This document shows, one piece after another, positions 7,501-14,915 of a DNA stretch of 28,039 nt. The stretch comes from a virus. The notes beneath the pieces were generated by a model that was given only the letters and a program-made list of their open reading frames with translations, was not told the DNA's origin and did no database searches. How positions within the stretch are numbered: the first letter of the stretch is position 1; every line of letters begins with the position of its first letter. Position numbers and translations under genes: made by a program. Location: the IMG/VR virus record IMGVR_UViG_3300043427_000281, positions 1 to 28,039 of that record, one strand, 5' to 3'.

Positions 7501-9406
7501 TATCACTAATCTAAGAGCACCTGCTACAGATTCAGATGCTGCAACTAAAGCATATGTCGACAATGCTTCCGCTGGTTTAGATGAACTGCAAGATCTACGC
7601 AGTATAGAATACAATCAGTATGACGAAGGACAATTTATTGTTGCTACAGGTTATAAAAAACTAATCATTAGCGCAGGCAGCGTAGTTGGAGGACCTTTTG
7701 TACGAGGTCAAACAATTACAGGTAGTATTACCGGAGCAACTGGCCAGATAGTTGATGTTAAAACTTCAACAGGACTAGAGGGTAATATTGTCGAAATAAC
7801 GTATACTCCACTGACTGGTGAATTCAGTGACGGCAAACCTGCAGGACTATCGCCTGATCCTGATGTTGTGACTGTACTAGGTGGTGCAGAAGGATTAGTA
7901 GTAGACGGACCTGTAGATGAATGGGCAAACGGTGTTGCTAACCCGGCCAGTGACATTGTTATCACTACCAACAGAGAAGTTACTGTTGTAGGCAGTGCAG
8001 TTACAGACAGATACACAACACTAAACTTCCAACTCAAAACAAACAGTATAGTAAATTCAGATGTATCAGCTAGCGCCAATATATCACAAAGCAAACTTAA
8101 CCTAAACAGTGCTGGTACTAGAGCAAATGCTACTGCAATTAGTCAAGCTGATTTAGGTGTAGCAGCATTTGATCCTCAGGTGTTTACTACAACAAATGGA
8201 TGGGTTACTATAGACAATGGCCAACTTCCGTTAAGAAAAATACAGCGTATTCAAGACGGAAACGTTTTAGGTAACTGGAGCGGAGATAGTTCAGATAACG
8301 ATATTGATCAAATACCATTCAGTACAGTTATACAAGAAGGTGGCGGCCTCGCTGATGTTGACTTTGGTGCAGGAACTGTTATATCTGCTGTAAGTGATCC
8401 TGGGTTTGCTTTAATCAAAACAGGTGAGGGTACTTACGGTATTAGTAATGTTACTACAACTGGTGAAGTAAACAGTATTGTAAAAACTAGAGCAAATGGT
8501 AGTATACAAGCTAACAGTTTGATACTAGGCGGTGACAGTAACTATGAAATACTAGCACTAGATACTACTACTGTGGTATTTAAAACACCAGCACAGGGTG
8601 AAATACTCAGAGCTGTCGGCGGTAGTGGCGGAGCAAGTCCTACTTATCCTACGGTACAAATACCTGGTAGCGTAAACATTGATGGCACAGGAGTTACACA
8701 GAGTATACTTCAAAGTACATCAACACTAGCAGGCGAAAGCAGACTGGGAGTTGACTGGATATTCTCGAGCTTTATAGAAGCACCGGGGGAAAGAGGAGCT
8801 GCTTCAACTGGCATCGCAATAGGTGCAGGAACTGGTGTTACAACAGCAGGGCAGGTTGCTATAGTTACAGCAGACAGCGGAACTAGTTCAAGTGTTGCTC
8901 CATTTGTGTTTAGTTCAACAGGTGCAAGACCGGATATTAATAATAGATATGATATAGGTACTGCTTCGTTTAAGTATGCAAACATTTATGCTACTACCTT
9001 CCGTGGTACTGCTACAGAAGCATACTACGCTGACTTAGCAGAAAACTATCTAGCAGACGGTATCTATGAACCAGGAACAGTGCTAGTGTTTGGTGGTGCT
9101 GAAGAAGTTACTGTAAGCACAGAAAAAGATACACATCGTGTAGCTGGTGTTGTAAGTACAAATCCAGCACACCTTATGAACAGTCATCTCAAAGGCGAGA
9201 ATGTAGCAGCAATAGCACTGCAAGGTCGTGTGCCATGTAAGGTTATAGGCAAGGTATCTAAAGGTGATCTGTTGGTAGCCAGTGCAGTTCCAGGTTATGC
9301 TATGGTTAACAATACACCTAGTGTTGGTACTGTGATAGGTAAAGCTCTAGAAGATAAGTTAAATACAGAACGTGGTGTAATAGAAGTAGTGGTAGGCAAG
9401 CACTAA
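1538..9406 (+). CDS. giant modular tail fibre / virion adhesin-type protein (2622 aa)
   Basis: The start ATG has TGGAG 6 nt upstream. Residues about 5-36 carry the module VDIGVEGNDGTGDSIRESF...NENFQELY, shared with two other proteins here. A collar-type repeat ending AATKLYVDNA occurs near residue 330 and again (AATKAYVDNA) near 2010. Residues 345-392 (VSTSGSD...FRTINAA) and 670-728 (RVESGIYEEDYPIRVPANVS) look like the entry of a beta-helix. Two related helical modules occupy about 428-541 and 863-969. Near 1870 is VFYVSTDQNGVFRVGRFFSV. The C-terminus has YDIGTASFKYANIY, then AYYADLAENYLADGIYEPG and a VAGVVSTNPAHLMN domain, resembling C-terminal chaperone/Peptidase_G2-like fibre domains. Host-surface binding is inferred; being a virion fibre-type protein is well supported. 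Confidence 0.88.
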   Translation: MARQQVDIGVEGNDGTGDSIRESFRKVNENFQELYAVFGIGGQINFTDLSDTPDTYEGNENKVPAVKSDGSGINLLELASDNALNGSIDTIGFDFSVDGKLIVRQLVSRVSNDPEPTLGGPLNAATQPIAGVTVSQSAVDTFNSVYGTNYDLGDLVINKSYADRSYQEKEVAGGGLRLDDEPATVSQYTKTATGLSLGNFTVPNHGLSDAFNGAEFIFRTTGTAPFGVTNEGSVYIRIVDNNTLSFYNSESDAINSTGRILLSGGSGTFTITDAAYDPSLTGNWLSNVAIPRKSAVRRQGDNMTGALNLFDHPGELAGTGLPNGPDDLQAATKLYVDNAASSSQVNLYVSTSGSDLQTFTPDGKEGRAPGYAFRTINAAARKAEELIEAAPFEPGPYQQTMTFNNGAGVATITTAGITSPIAGRTNARTLILANKEFVAKEVTGYIDATFPDFADSYSKEICQRDVEYILDSVSLDALLGNNANYLSRWSGIRYYSSVSAQRAIGSQRVQTIAGIEYAKTLVVQYILTNTAPPTLYQSRVAQYIEPLIVPDSSADEAIGAKFDIVLDVIADGVLDAPPIVDGQTTYKLNVSNGNFGFIDQANPENTDIIPGKVVRGKNSGAIGRIIDYKYEAGPRAVSLPTTDEIEVQLLEPFEFENGEELEYGNVVRETQITIRVESGIYEEDYPIRVPANVSIKGDEFRRVIVRPKLRVSQSRWANTFFYRDAEFDGLILGKSSIETIEAVSTADALRTAGTYTVDSFTSTGIGSGAEFEITVNGSGAVSAITVVGAGTNFVKDELITIDDSLLGAGGAANVVLRVTKVPNGIEYVNPLTGNVDGYFGYHYLLKPDQLRNTGAGYENIGKWETAALALIDNREFIQEQVANYVETTYPAIVGVYSRTKFARDVGLTVDALVKDLRNGGNEFSLEAQGEYYADAIETGTEVETVAGIQYIATIAKRIIRGLAPVTLYGVSPDFSFDDFNGDGDPAVWQSGITYRLGAVVKFNFAGTDRYYTPTKEHISGSVFNVGEINEYWREIDGPQTVLQNLIDTVAFAFNVDYNPPLRNDEMDAFLMNDATILRNLTVQGHGGFMLVLDPEGQVLTKSPYIQTGSSFSRSRNRQVFSGGLFVDAFVGNSAVQVSDRVDGSPFRLSIQSLPGQGLFIRRPQTPCAFYIDGRRFQVNAVTQYDPDFGTAELILDPSSNAGQGFTGVTSLLSTGVDLDDFSSPIPLTLQTAGNRSILGNDFTQVNDLGYGLVAVNGALSEMVSMFTYYCHVSYYAKNGAEIRSLTGSSCYGEFGLVAEGSDPNEIPDSIQLVEDMTQPAKTFAADVVLYLTGPVVLQAGDVVTQASTGATGTVSANTSQADAGGTGSIVVYLTNTANAFDTTNQISITGPITGDSTVTSLGANSVPVRVDSTGFGNARQNLYLHVYDMKDAPSNRSEFDIYHPLRPAFARYEVANVEVIDHIVGGYENVGTDIAYTFVGGPDATGSDAGAIFRIKKTITDGYSVDIINGGTGYGWNDSFVVSGALLGGQDGVNDCTILVDEIDDDDSTDGAGIITQASASGTIFIENTTPMFSGTVYKLNFSTSDAQFSDTGLLEAVPFGILIQYRRNQTHIISDLARPDILTIRPSTAVIFDENPGFVYRSISFLTSNSIGTELPNDTLQTGFDSGYDYIRLIVDSSKAQETDLAGSGTTKGGTAGDVRIALLPVADSNEIFRLNNNTNTPEANRPLGWTVETLKTPPIITWQGKKHYVFNYRGVRTIATVETEVPAAEDNEYAIVDIAEVGEEINYPATATGLASPVVLGSEVVTLRAGLKAGATGDVTVNISTCRATGHDFLDIGTGGFNASNYPNVIFGEPADKNDANEVDERGKGRVFYVSTDQNGVFRVGRFFSVDQGTGTVTFSASIALSDVDGLGFKRGVVVTEFSTDTAMTDNASDTVPTELAVRGYVNRRLGYDSNGNPVANKIGPGVLAPNGSVPMTDDLNAAGNTITNLRAPATDSDAATKAYVDNASAGLDELQDLRSIEYNQYDEGQFIVATGYKKLIISAGSVVGGPFVRGQTITGSITGATGQIVDVKTSTGLEGNIVEITYTPLTGEFSDGKPAGLSPDPDVVTVLGGAEGLVVDGPVDEWANGVANPASDIVITTNREVTVVGSAVTDRYTTLNFQLKTNSIVNSDVSASANISQSKLNLNSAGTRANATAISQADLGVAAFDPQVFTTTNGWVTIDNGQLPLRKIQRIQDGNVLGNWSGDSSDNDIDQIPFSTVIQEGGGLADVDFGAGTVISAVSDPGFALIKTGEGTYGISNVTTTGEVNSIVKTRANGSIQANSLILGGDSNYEILALDTTTVVFKTPAQGEILRAVGGSGGASPTYPTVQIPGSVNIDGTGVTQSILQSTSTLAGESRLGVDWIFSSFIEAPGERGAASTGIAIGAGTGVTTAGQVAIVTADSGTSSSVAPFVFSSTGARPDINNRYDIGTASFKYANIYATTFRGTATEAYYADLAENYLADGIYEPGTVLVFGGAEEVTVSTEKDTHRVAGVVSTNPAHLMNSHLKGENVAAIALQGRVPCKVIGKVSKGDLLVASAVPGYAMVNNTPSVGTVIGKALEDKLNTERGVIEVVVGKH

Positions 9407-9561
9407 TGAACAAACTTTATGTAAAAGATTTAGTGCAGCAAGGTGCTAAAGCTAGCACAGATACAAAAAATCCGCAGCAGCGTCAAGTGGTTGCTGCGGC
9501 AGGAAAACTGAGAATACAAGTGGGCAAAGGAAAACCAACACATGGCAAAACAAACAATTAA
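9406..9561 (+). CDS. small basic protein (51 aa) between fibre genes
   Basis: The ATG overlaps the stop of the giant fibre gene (TAATG), implying translational coupling. The 51 residues are Lys/Gln rich (MNKLYVKDLVQQGAKAS at the N-terminus, GKLRIQVGKGKPTHGK near the C-terminus), without cysteine or membrane segments. The frame ends 20 bases inside the next gene, whose ribosome binding site AAAGGA (about 9526-9531) lies in this coding region. No family is recognised. The position suggests a small fibre-associated or chaperone-like factor, which is only inference. It fills the only gap between the two large genes. Confidence 0.6.
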   Translation: MNKLYVKDLVQQGAKASTDTKNPQQRQVVAAAGKLRIQVGKGKPTHGKTNN

Positions 9562-12500
9562 TCTAGGAACCACGCCTAACAAAGGAGACGGTGATCCTTT
9601 ACGCACAGCGTTCCGTAAAATAAATGAAAACTTTGACGAGCTATATTCCGGCGCTGCTTCAGAGCTAGGTGCTTTTGAGTTTGAAGGTAGTACTATTACT
9701 ACCACAGACAGTTCAGATATAACTATTGCACAAAATGTAACTATTACATCTGATTTAATAATGAGCGGAGATATTGTTCCTGCCGCAGACAATGCCTACG
9801 ATCTCGGTTCGCCTACACAGCAGTGGCGTAGTTTATATCTTACAGGAAATACAGTTTATTTCGATGGGATTCCGTTAAGTGTAACCGACGATGGTACATT
9901 GATAATAGATGGGCAAGTAGCAGCTACTCCAGGCGGTGCCACAACTTGGGACAGCGTAACAAATAAGCCCGCATTCGCCAACGTGGCTACATCGGGCAGT
10001 TATAACGATTTAACAGATACTCCTACAATCCCAGATGTATCAAACTTTATTACTGCGGCAGACATTCCTAGAGACTATCAAGGCAGCGTATTCGCAGACG
10101 ACAGTACACTATTAGTAGACGGAGTAAATGCTAGTATTCCTTACTCGGTGTTAAGCGGCGTTCCTACTATCCCCGCAGACATTAGTGATTTAACTGACAC
10201 CGGAAATTTATTAGGTGCTGGTTCAGCGGATAGTCTAACCAGCAACAACGATATTAATATTATCATCAACAATGACGACAGCAGTAGTTATATTTGGAAC
10301 TATGGTAACACTGGTATATTAACTCTGCCAAATGGACAGCAAATTGATGCTGAAGATCCTACCCTGTTACAAATAGGCTCAGCCGATGCTGGTGTGAGAT
10401 TGAACAGCCTAAACCAATCTGCTCTGCTCATAGCCAAGAAAACTTTTAATAGAGAATTTTTTAATGACAATGGAGATTATACTATTACTGCCACTGCGGG
10501 CACACCGCACATAGTAACAGTAACATTTAGTCCTAACTTAGGCTTATATTTTAGACAGTTGTTAGAGCGACTAGAAACTAAATTAAATGTTGGAAGCACT
10601 GATTTCATCTGGGACTACAGCAATGTTCAGATCAATCTCAATCCTAACGATCAGGCAGTAGTGGCCAATATAACTTTAGTATCTCAAACTAACTCTGATC
10701 CGTTAACCTACGAACTAACTATAGATCAAGACCCTACCGCAGTAGTAGGCAGTCTTACAGACATCATCATATCCTATGACTACAACAACACCATAGGTCT
10801 AGATGTGACAGAAGACCGATTTGGTATGGCCACTGACAATGATGATATTGACTTACGATCAGGCAGAGACATCGATCTTATCGCGGCAGATGATATTACG
10901 CTCACAGCCGGCAGCACATTAGAAATAACACTCAATCAAAATGATGGCCAGACTGACGACAGCGGCATACAACTTATAACAAACACCCTCAATGCTACCA
11001 ACACTTGGACATTTGGTTTTAATGGTAGTTTAACTTTACCTAACGATGCCAGTATAACTCTTGGTGGAGATATGGATCAAAATGCCATCAACTTCTCCAT
11101 TCCAGATTCATTAAATCCAAGCACACGCTACGAATGGTCCTTTGACGCCAGCCTCGGATCGCCCTACTTACAGTTCCCTGACAACACACTACAGGCCACA
11201 GCATTTAAGACAGAAACTGTCGCACAGGTCGGCTACCAGCTGATGTTCGACACTGACGCATATGCTAACTCAACTGGTGGAGCAGTTGCTCCATACCAGA
11301 CATTAGTCTTATTAGAATCAAACGCACAGGTCCGAGCATTGTTTCAAGTAGAGGCGTTTGCTACATCTACTACTGCCAGAGCCTACAATCATCCCACAAA
11401 CTTCGGTGAAATCATACTGGAAGTGGCTTCGGTCACTGGAGCACCTATCGACCCTAATACATCAGTGTGGGCTATTATTAATGGTACTCCTATTCCAGTT
11501 GGTGATATTCAATCTCAGATAGGTGACACTTCATGGGTATTGCTGGGAGAACCGTTAGCGGCAGAAATAGTCTTAGGCACTGAATTTGAATTTTATGCTA
11601 GTGGATTCCCTAGTTACTCGCCCACACAGACTATAATACTTGAGTGGGACGATGGCACCGAAACCGAAGTTGTAGCAGGTGAAACTAATAACCCCTACGG
11701 TCTTGCCATATCCTTAGTCACTGCCGAAGATCAGACCGCGTTAAGTTATCCTATGATCTTGACCACTGCGGACTATGAGCCCAGAGAATTCTCACATGTC
11801 ATAGACGTAGATAATGATTTCAAGATCACAACCAGAGCCAACGACTTTATTATCAACAGCAACGACGGTCCCTTGGTCATACGCAATGCCTCCGGCGAAT
11901 ACATATTCGAAGGCGGCACACTGACAGTTCCGGGAACTATAAACATAGAAGGTGTTGGCAGCGTGGTAGGGTTCGCTACCGGTGAGGATAATTTCATCGG
12001 CCTGGAAGGTCAGGCCAATTGGGGAGTGGCATTGAGAGCCACTGATTCGCAACTGGATAGTAAAAATTGGTTGTTTGGAACTAATGGTGTTTTAACTTTA
12101 CCAGGCGAGGGTGTTATCCGTAGCAACAATGACACAGTTATACTACAGAGTTACGACACCACTTTCAATGTAAGTAAAGGCATAAGGATCGGAACTAACG
12201 GTTATGTGTATTTTGAGCTAGGCGACGATCCTGCTTACTTCCAAATAGAAGAAGGCGAAGGTGATGCTCAACTGGTAGCACGTACAAACTTGACCATTAT
12301 GGCAAATGGTGGCAGCACCATCAAACAATGGACTTTCAACACAGACGGCAGCATAACATTACCTAACGATGCTGTGATCCGTACAGACGGTAGTAATGTA
12401 GAGGTTGGCGGTGTAACTAACTTCAATGTGGAAGCCTCAGGTGTTGTTAATATCTATACAGATACTGAAGGAACTGGGTACCAGTGGCAATTTGGCGATG

Positions 12501-13303
12501 ACGGCAGCATAATATTCCCAGACAGTACTGTACAGACCACTGCCTACACAGGTGGCGGAACAGCAGACACAGGCAACGTCACTTTTGATGACAACACTAT
12601 ACAGGGCAATACGTTAGGCACGGTGGGCACACAGATCACTGTTAATTCAAACTATCTTGGTGCTACAAGTCAAAACTCAAACGTATTCGCATTAAGCAAG
12701 ACCGCAGATACAGATCAGGTTCAAGCGGGATGGATCATCCGTGGCAGTGGCGGCGGACCACAGACAATTACCAACAAGATTGACAGTGGCAGTTACTGGA
12801 GTTTCTACGTTGCCGGTGGAATTCAAACATCATACCCTATAACTATCGAAAGCAGTGACTATCAATTAGGCGGTGGTGCTCAATTAATATTGGCAGTCAA
12901 TCCTGGTGATAGTTCAGTTAAATCTTGGACATTTGATTCTGACGGCAGCATAACATTCCCAGGCGGAATGACCATAGAAACAGAATACGGCGGATCTCCC
13001 TCATTAGTAATAGATGGCGGTGGAAATTATGTAGATATCAGAGACAGCGGAACTATCCTTATTGGATACAACAGCACCGGCAGTGTTGCAATAGGTAATC
13101 CCGAAGGCGGCACACTAACAGAGATTATATCAGAAAAAGTTATATTCCTAAATCAGTCTGTGCCTGCCACAAGCATAGGAGTAGCAGGTGATTCTCCAGG
13201 AAGGGTAGCGTTTGATGCTACATACATCTATTATTGTACAGGGTTATATAACGGTGCAAGTAACATCTGGAAGCGTGTGGCCTGGAGTGGTGATACTTGG
13301 TAA
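9542..13303 (+). CDS. large tail fibre-type protein with seven W-F-G...L-P repeats (1253 aa)
   Basis: AAAGGA precedes the ATG by about 10 nt. Residues 4-35 (INLGTTPNKGDGDPLRTAF...NENFDELY) are the N-terminal module shared with the 1538 and 14187 genes. Residues about 80-100 hold YDLGSPTQQWRSLYL, and about 180 has QGSVFADDSTLLVDG, also found in the 13341 protein. A short repeat, W-x-F/Y-G-x-x-G-x-L/I-T-L/F-P, begins at residues 252, 489, 532 (degenerate), 843, 930, 982 and 1129 and probably marks beta-helix or fibre strands. Residues of about 557-755 form a non-repeating inserted domain with more C-rich codons than neighbouring genes. The C-terminus (SPGRVAFDATYIYYCTG...NIWKRVAWSGDTW) resembles C-terminal domains of marine phage structural proteins. 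Exact fibre position unknown. Confidence 0.85.
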   Translation: MAKQTINLGTTPNKGDGDPLRTAFRKINENFDELYSGAASELGAFEFEGSTITTTDSSDITIAQNVTITSDLIMSGDIVPAADNAYDLGSPTQQWRSLYLTGNTVYFDGIPLSVTDDGTLIIDGQVAATPGGATTWDSVTNKPAFANVATSGSYNDLTDTPTIPDVSNFITAADIPRDYQGSVFADDSTLLVDGVNASIPYSVLSGVPTIPADISDLTDTGNLLGAGSADSLTSNNDINIIINNDDSSSYIWNYGNTGILTLPNGQQIDAEDPTLLQIGSADAGVRLNSLNQSALLIAKKTFNREFFNDNGDYTITATAGTPHIVTVTFSPNLGLYFRQLLERLETKLNVGSTDFIWDYSNVQINLNPNDQAVVANITLVSQTNSDPLTYELTIDQDPTAVVGSLTDIIISYDYNNTIGLDVTEDRFGMATDNDDIDLRSGRDIDLIAADDITLTAGSTLEITLNQNDGQTDDSGIQLITNTLNATNTWTFGFNGSLTLPNDASITLGGDMDQNAINFSIPDSLNPSTRYEWSFDASLGSPYLQFPDNTLQATAFKTETVAQVGYQLMFDTDAYANSTGGAVAPYQTLVLLESNAQVRALFQVEAFATSTTARAYNHPTNFGEIILEVASVTGAPIDPNTSVWAIINGTPIPVGDIQSQIGDTSWVLLGEPLAAEIVLGTEFEFYASGFPSYSPTQTIILEWDDGTETEVVAGETNNPYGLAISLVTAEDQTALSYPMILTTADYEPREFSHVIDVDNDFKITTRANDFIINSNDGPLVIRNASGEYIFEGGTLTVPGTINIEGVGSVVGFATGEDNFIGLEGQANWGVALRATDSQLDSKNWLFGTNGVLTLPGEGVIRSNNDTVILQSYDTTFNVSKGIRIGTNGYVYFELGDDPAYFQIEEGEGDAQLVARTNLTIMANGGSTIKQWTFNTDGSITLPNDAVIRTDGSNVEVGGVTNFNVEASGVVNIYTDTEGTGYQWQFGDDGSIIFPDSTVQTTAYTGGGTADTGNVTFDDNTIQGNTLGTVGTQITVNSNYLGATSQNSNVFALSKTADTDQVQAGWIIRGSGGGPQTITNKIDSGSYWSFYVAGGIQTSYPITIESSDYQLGGGAQLILAVNPGDSSVKSWTFDSDGSITFPGGMTIETEYGGSPSLVIDGGGNYVDIRDSGTILIGYNSTGSVAIGNPEGGTLTEIISEKVIFLNQSVPATSIGVAGDSPGRVAFDATYIYYCTGLYNGASNIWKRVAWSGDTW

Positions 13304-13308
13304 GATAC

Positions 13309-13316
13309 GATAAATA
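13309..13316 (+). promoter_or_regulatory. late promoter box GATAAATA
   Basis: CGATAAATAT lies 24 nt before the ATG at 13341 and just after the stop of the preceding fibre gene. It would start a separate late transcript for the two smaller fibre-type genes. Confidence 0.75.
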
Positions 13317-13340
13317 TGTATAACAATAGGATTTTTGAGA

Positions 13341-14168
13341 ATGGCAAATAGATTTCCACTAGTATTAGACACAGGTGATGGCAACAAAATAAAAGAACTG
13401 CCTAGTGGCGACAATCTTAACCTAAGAGAAAGTTCAATAGTTAATGTGCAAGACATTACAGCACTGGGTACTATAAATGCAGCAGACATCCGTGTAAATG
13501 GAAACCGTTTGGTTGCACAAAGTTTTGCTGATCTTACTGATACCCCTAACACATTTGCTGGTGCAGCTAACTATTTTGTTAAAGTTAAAGAAGACGGTAC
13601 TGGATTAGAATTCCGTCCGTTCAGCGACATTGGTAACATAGAAGTTGAGATCATAGAAGTCGGCGATATAGTATTACCTACTGTAACTAATACCGTTGAT
13701 ATAGGCTCAGATTTACTGCGTTTTCGAACTGTAACAGCACGAGAATTCAAGGGCGACCTATTAGCCAACAATGAATCTAAAGTTTTTGATGCTGCTACAG
13801 GTTTTATTAGCTATGCTGCACTGCAAGGTGCTCCACAATTTCTGTCAGAATTTACTGACGATCTTGGGTTTTTAAGAACAAACGATTTAGATGATGCACT
13901 AAATGATTTATTTGATCAGGGCACAGCTTTCTCTACAGATATAAAAGGATCAGTATTTGCAGATGACAGCAGTGTAATGGTTGATGCGTTAAACTATGTA
14001 ATGTTCTCTGATGCTATGATTCTTACTCCACTTAATGTAGAACCTATATCTCCTGTAGCAGGTACAATAGTAGCAGCTGACGGAGTAAGTTGGGACCCAG
14101 CATCAAAAGCAGGCGCAGTGTCTTATCCAGTATTCTACGATGGTGTTGCATGGAATGCGTTGTATTAA
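13341..14168 (+). CDS. fibre-type structural protein (275 aa)
   Basis: The ATG at 13341 is chosen over an in-frame TTG 6 bases earlier because TAGG lies about 11 nt upstream and the ATG gives the usual MANRFPLVLD start. The N-terminal 40 residues (LPSGDNLNLRESSIVNVQDI) look like a fibre-docking strand segment. FADLTDTPNTFAGAANYFVK near residue 65 matches a motif in the giant fibre. TVDIGSDLLRFRTVTAREF and KGSVFADDSSVMVDALNYV are shared with the 9542 protein. It ends in VSYPVFYDGVAWNALY, a short aromatic tail that may close a trimer. The role is inferred as a virion fibre or fibre-tip subunit. It lies between two genes of the same type. Confidence 0.78.
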   Translation: MANRFPLVLDTGDGNKIKELPSGDNLNLRESSIVNVQDITALGTINAADIRVNGNRLVAQSFADLTDTPNTFAGAANYFVKVKEDGTGLEFRPFSDIGNIEVEIIEVGDIVLPTVTNTVDIGSDLLRFRTVTAREFKGDLLANNESKVFDAATGFISYAALQGAPQFLSEFTDDLGFLRTNDLDDALNDLFDQGTAFSTDIKGSVFADDSSVMVDALNYVMFSDAMILTPLNVEPISPVAGTIVAADGVSWDPASKAGAVSYPVFYDGVAWNALY

Positions 14169-14186
14169 TAGAAGGTAAATTATAAA

Positions 14187-14879
14187 ATGGCAATACAGTT
14201 AATCAATGTAGGACAGATAGCTAACGACGGTACTGGCGACGATTTACGCGAAGCCTTTATCAAAATAAATCAGAATTTTGATGAATTAGATTTACGAGAC
14301 GATGAACAGACCACTGCCAGTAACTTAGGAAACATAGGGCAAGGCATATTCTTTAATCGTGTAAATTATGATCTACAGTTTAAAAAGATAGCAGGTGGCG
14401 ATAATATCACACTGTCTGCTGACAATGAAAAAATCATAATCAATGCTTCGAATGTTGTAACTGATATTACAGTAAGTGCAGACACGGGTAGTGTTACACT
14501 AGATACTAGTTCTAGTATTTCTATAGCAGGTGGCGACGGAATTACTACCAGTATTACAGGTAATACACTTACAATTACTAATGATTATGTATCAGAAATA
14601 GTAGAAGATACTACACCACAACTGGGTGGAAATCTAGACGCTCAAGGGTTTAATATTTTAAATTTAGGTACTGCAACAGGTAGTTTTGTAGGAAATTTAA
14701 CTGGAAATGTAAACGGGGTAGATCCTGCGGCTACAGCTTACTATTTTAATAACATTGATCTAGGCAATATCAGCTTAAACATTACTAATATTATAGAACT
14801 GCTGGCTGCTACAGTAGATATTAACCTTGGAACATTTGGAAGTCCTGCTCCGTTTAGTGTAGATCTAGGTTCAATTTAA
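14187..14879 (+). CDS. fibre-type structural protein with shared N-terminal module (230 aa)
   Basis: GAAGG precedes the ATG by about 10 nt. Residues 4-35 (LINVGQIANDGTGDDLREAF...NQNFDELD) are the clearest copy of the module shared with the 1538 and 9542 proteins. The middle (DITVSADTGSVTLDTSSSIS and GGDGITTSITGNTLTITND) is Thr/Ser-rich beta-strand sequence. Then come QLGGNLDAQGFNILNLGTAT and GSFVGNLTGNVNG, repeats common in phage tail fibres. No enzymatic motif is visible. It likely forms one short fibre or a connecting segment that docks at the same virion site type as the longer proteins; the docking is inference from the shared N-terminus. Confidence 0.8.
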   Translation: MAIQLINVGQIANDGTGDDLREAFIKINQNFDELDLRDDEQTTASNLGNIGQGIFFNRVNYDLQFKKIAGGDNITLSADNEKIIINASNVVTDITVSADTGSVTLDTSSSISIAGGDGITTSITGNTLTITNDYVSEIVEDTTPQLGGNLDAQGFNILNLGTATGSFVGNLTGNVNGVDPAATAYYFNNIDLGNISLNITNIIELLAATVDINLGTFGSPAPFSVDLGSI

Positions 14880-14885
14880 TATTCC

Positions 14886-14893
14886 GATAAATA
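14886..14893 (+). promoter_or_regulatory. late promoter box GATAAATA
   Basis: CCGATAAATAC lies 22 nt before the ATG at 14916, followed by TAAGGA as ribosome binding site. It sits in the 36-base gap after the preceding stop. Confidence 0.75.
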
Positions 14894-14915
14894 CGTTGTA
14901 TAAGGAATATAACGA

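Noticed and set aside
7708-8094. 128-codon open frame on the minus strand inside the giant fibre gene
   Set aside because: It lies wholly antisense to a strongly supported gene, has low-complexity Thr/Ser/Leu/Val composition typical of shadow frames, and no ribosome binding site or recognisable motif.
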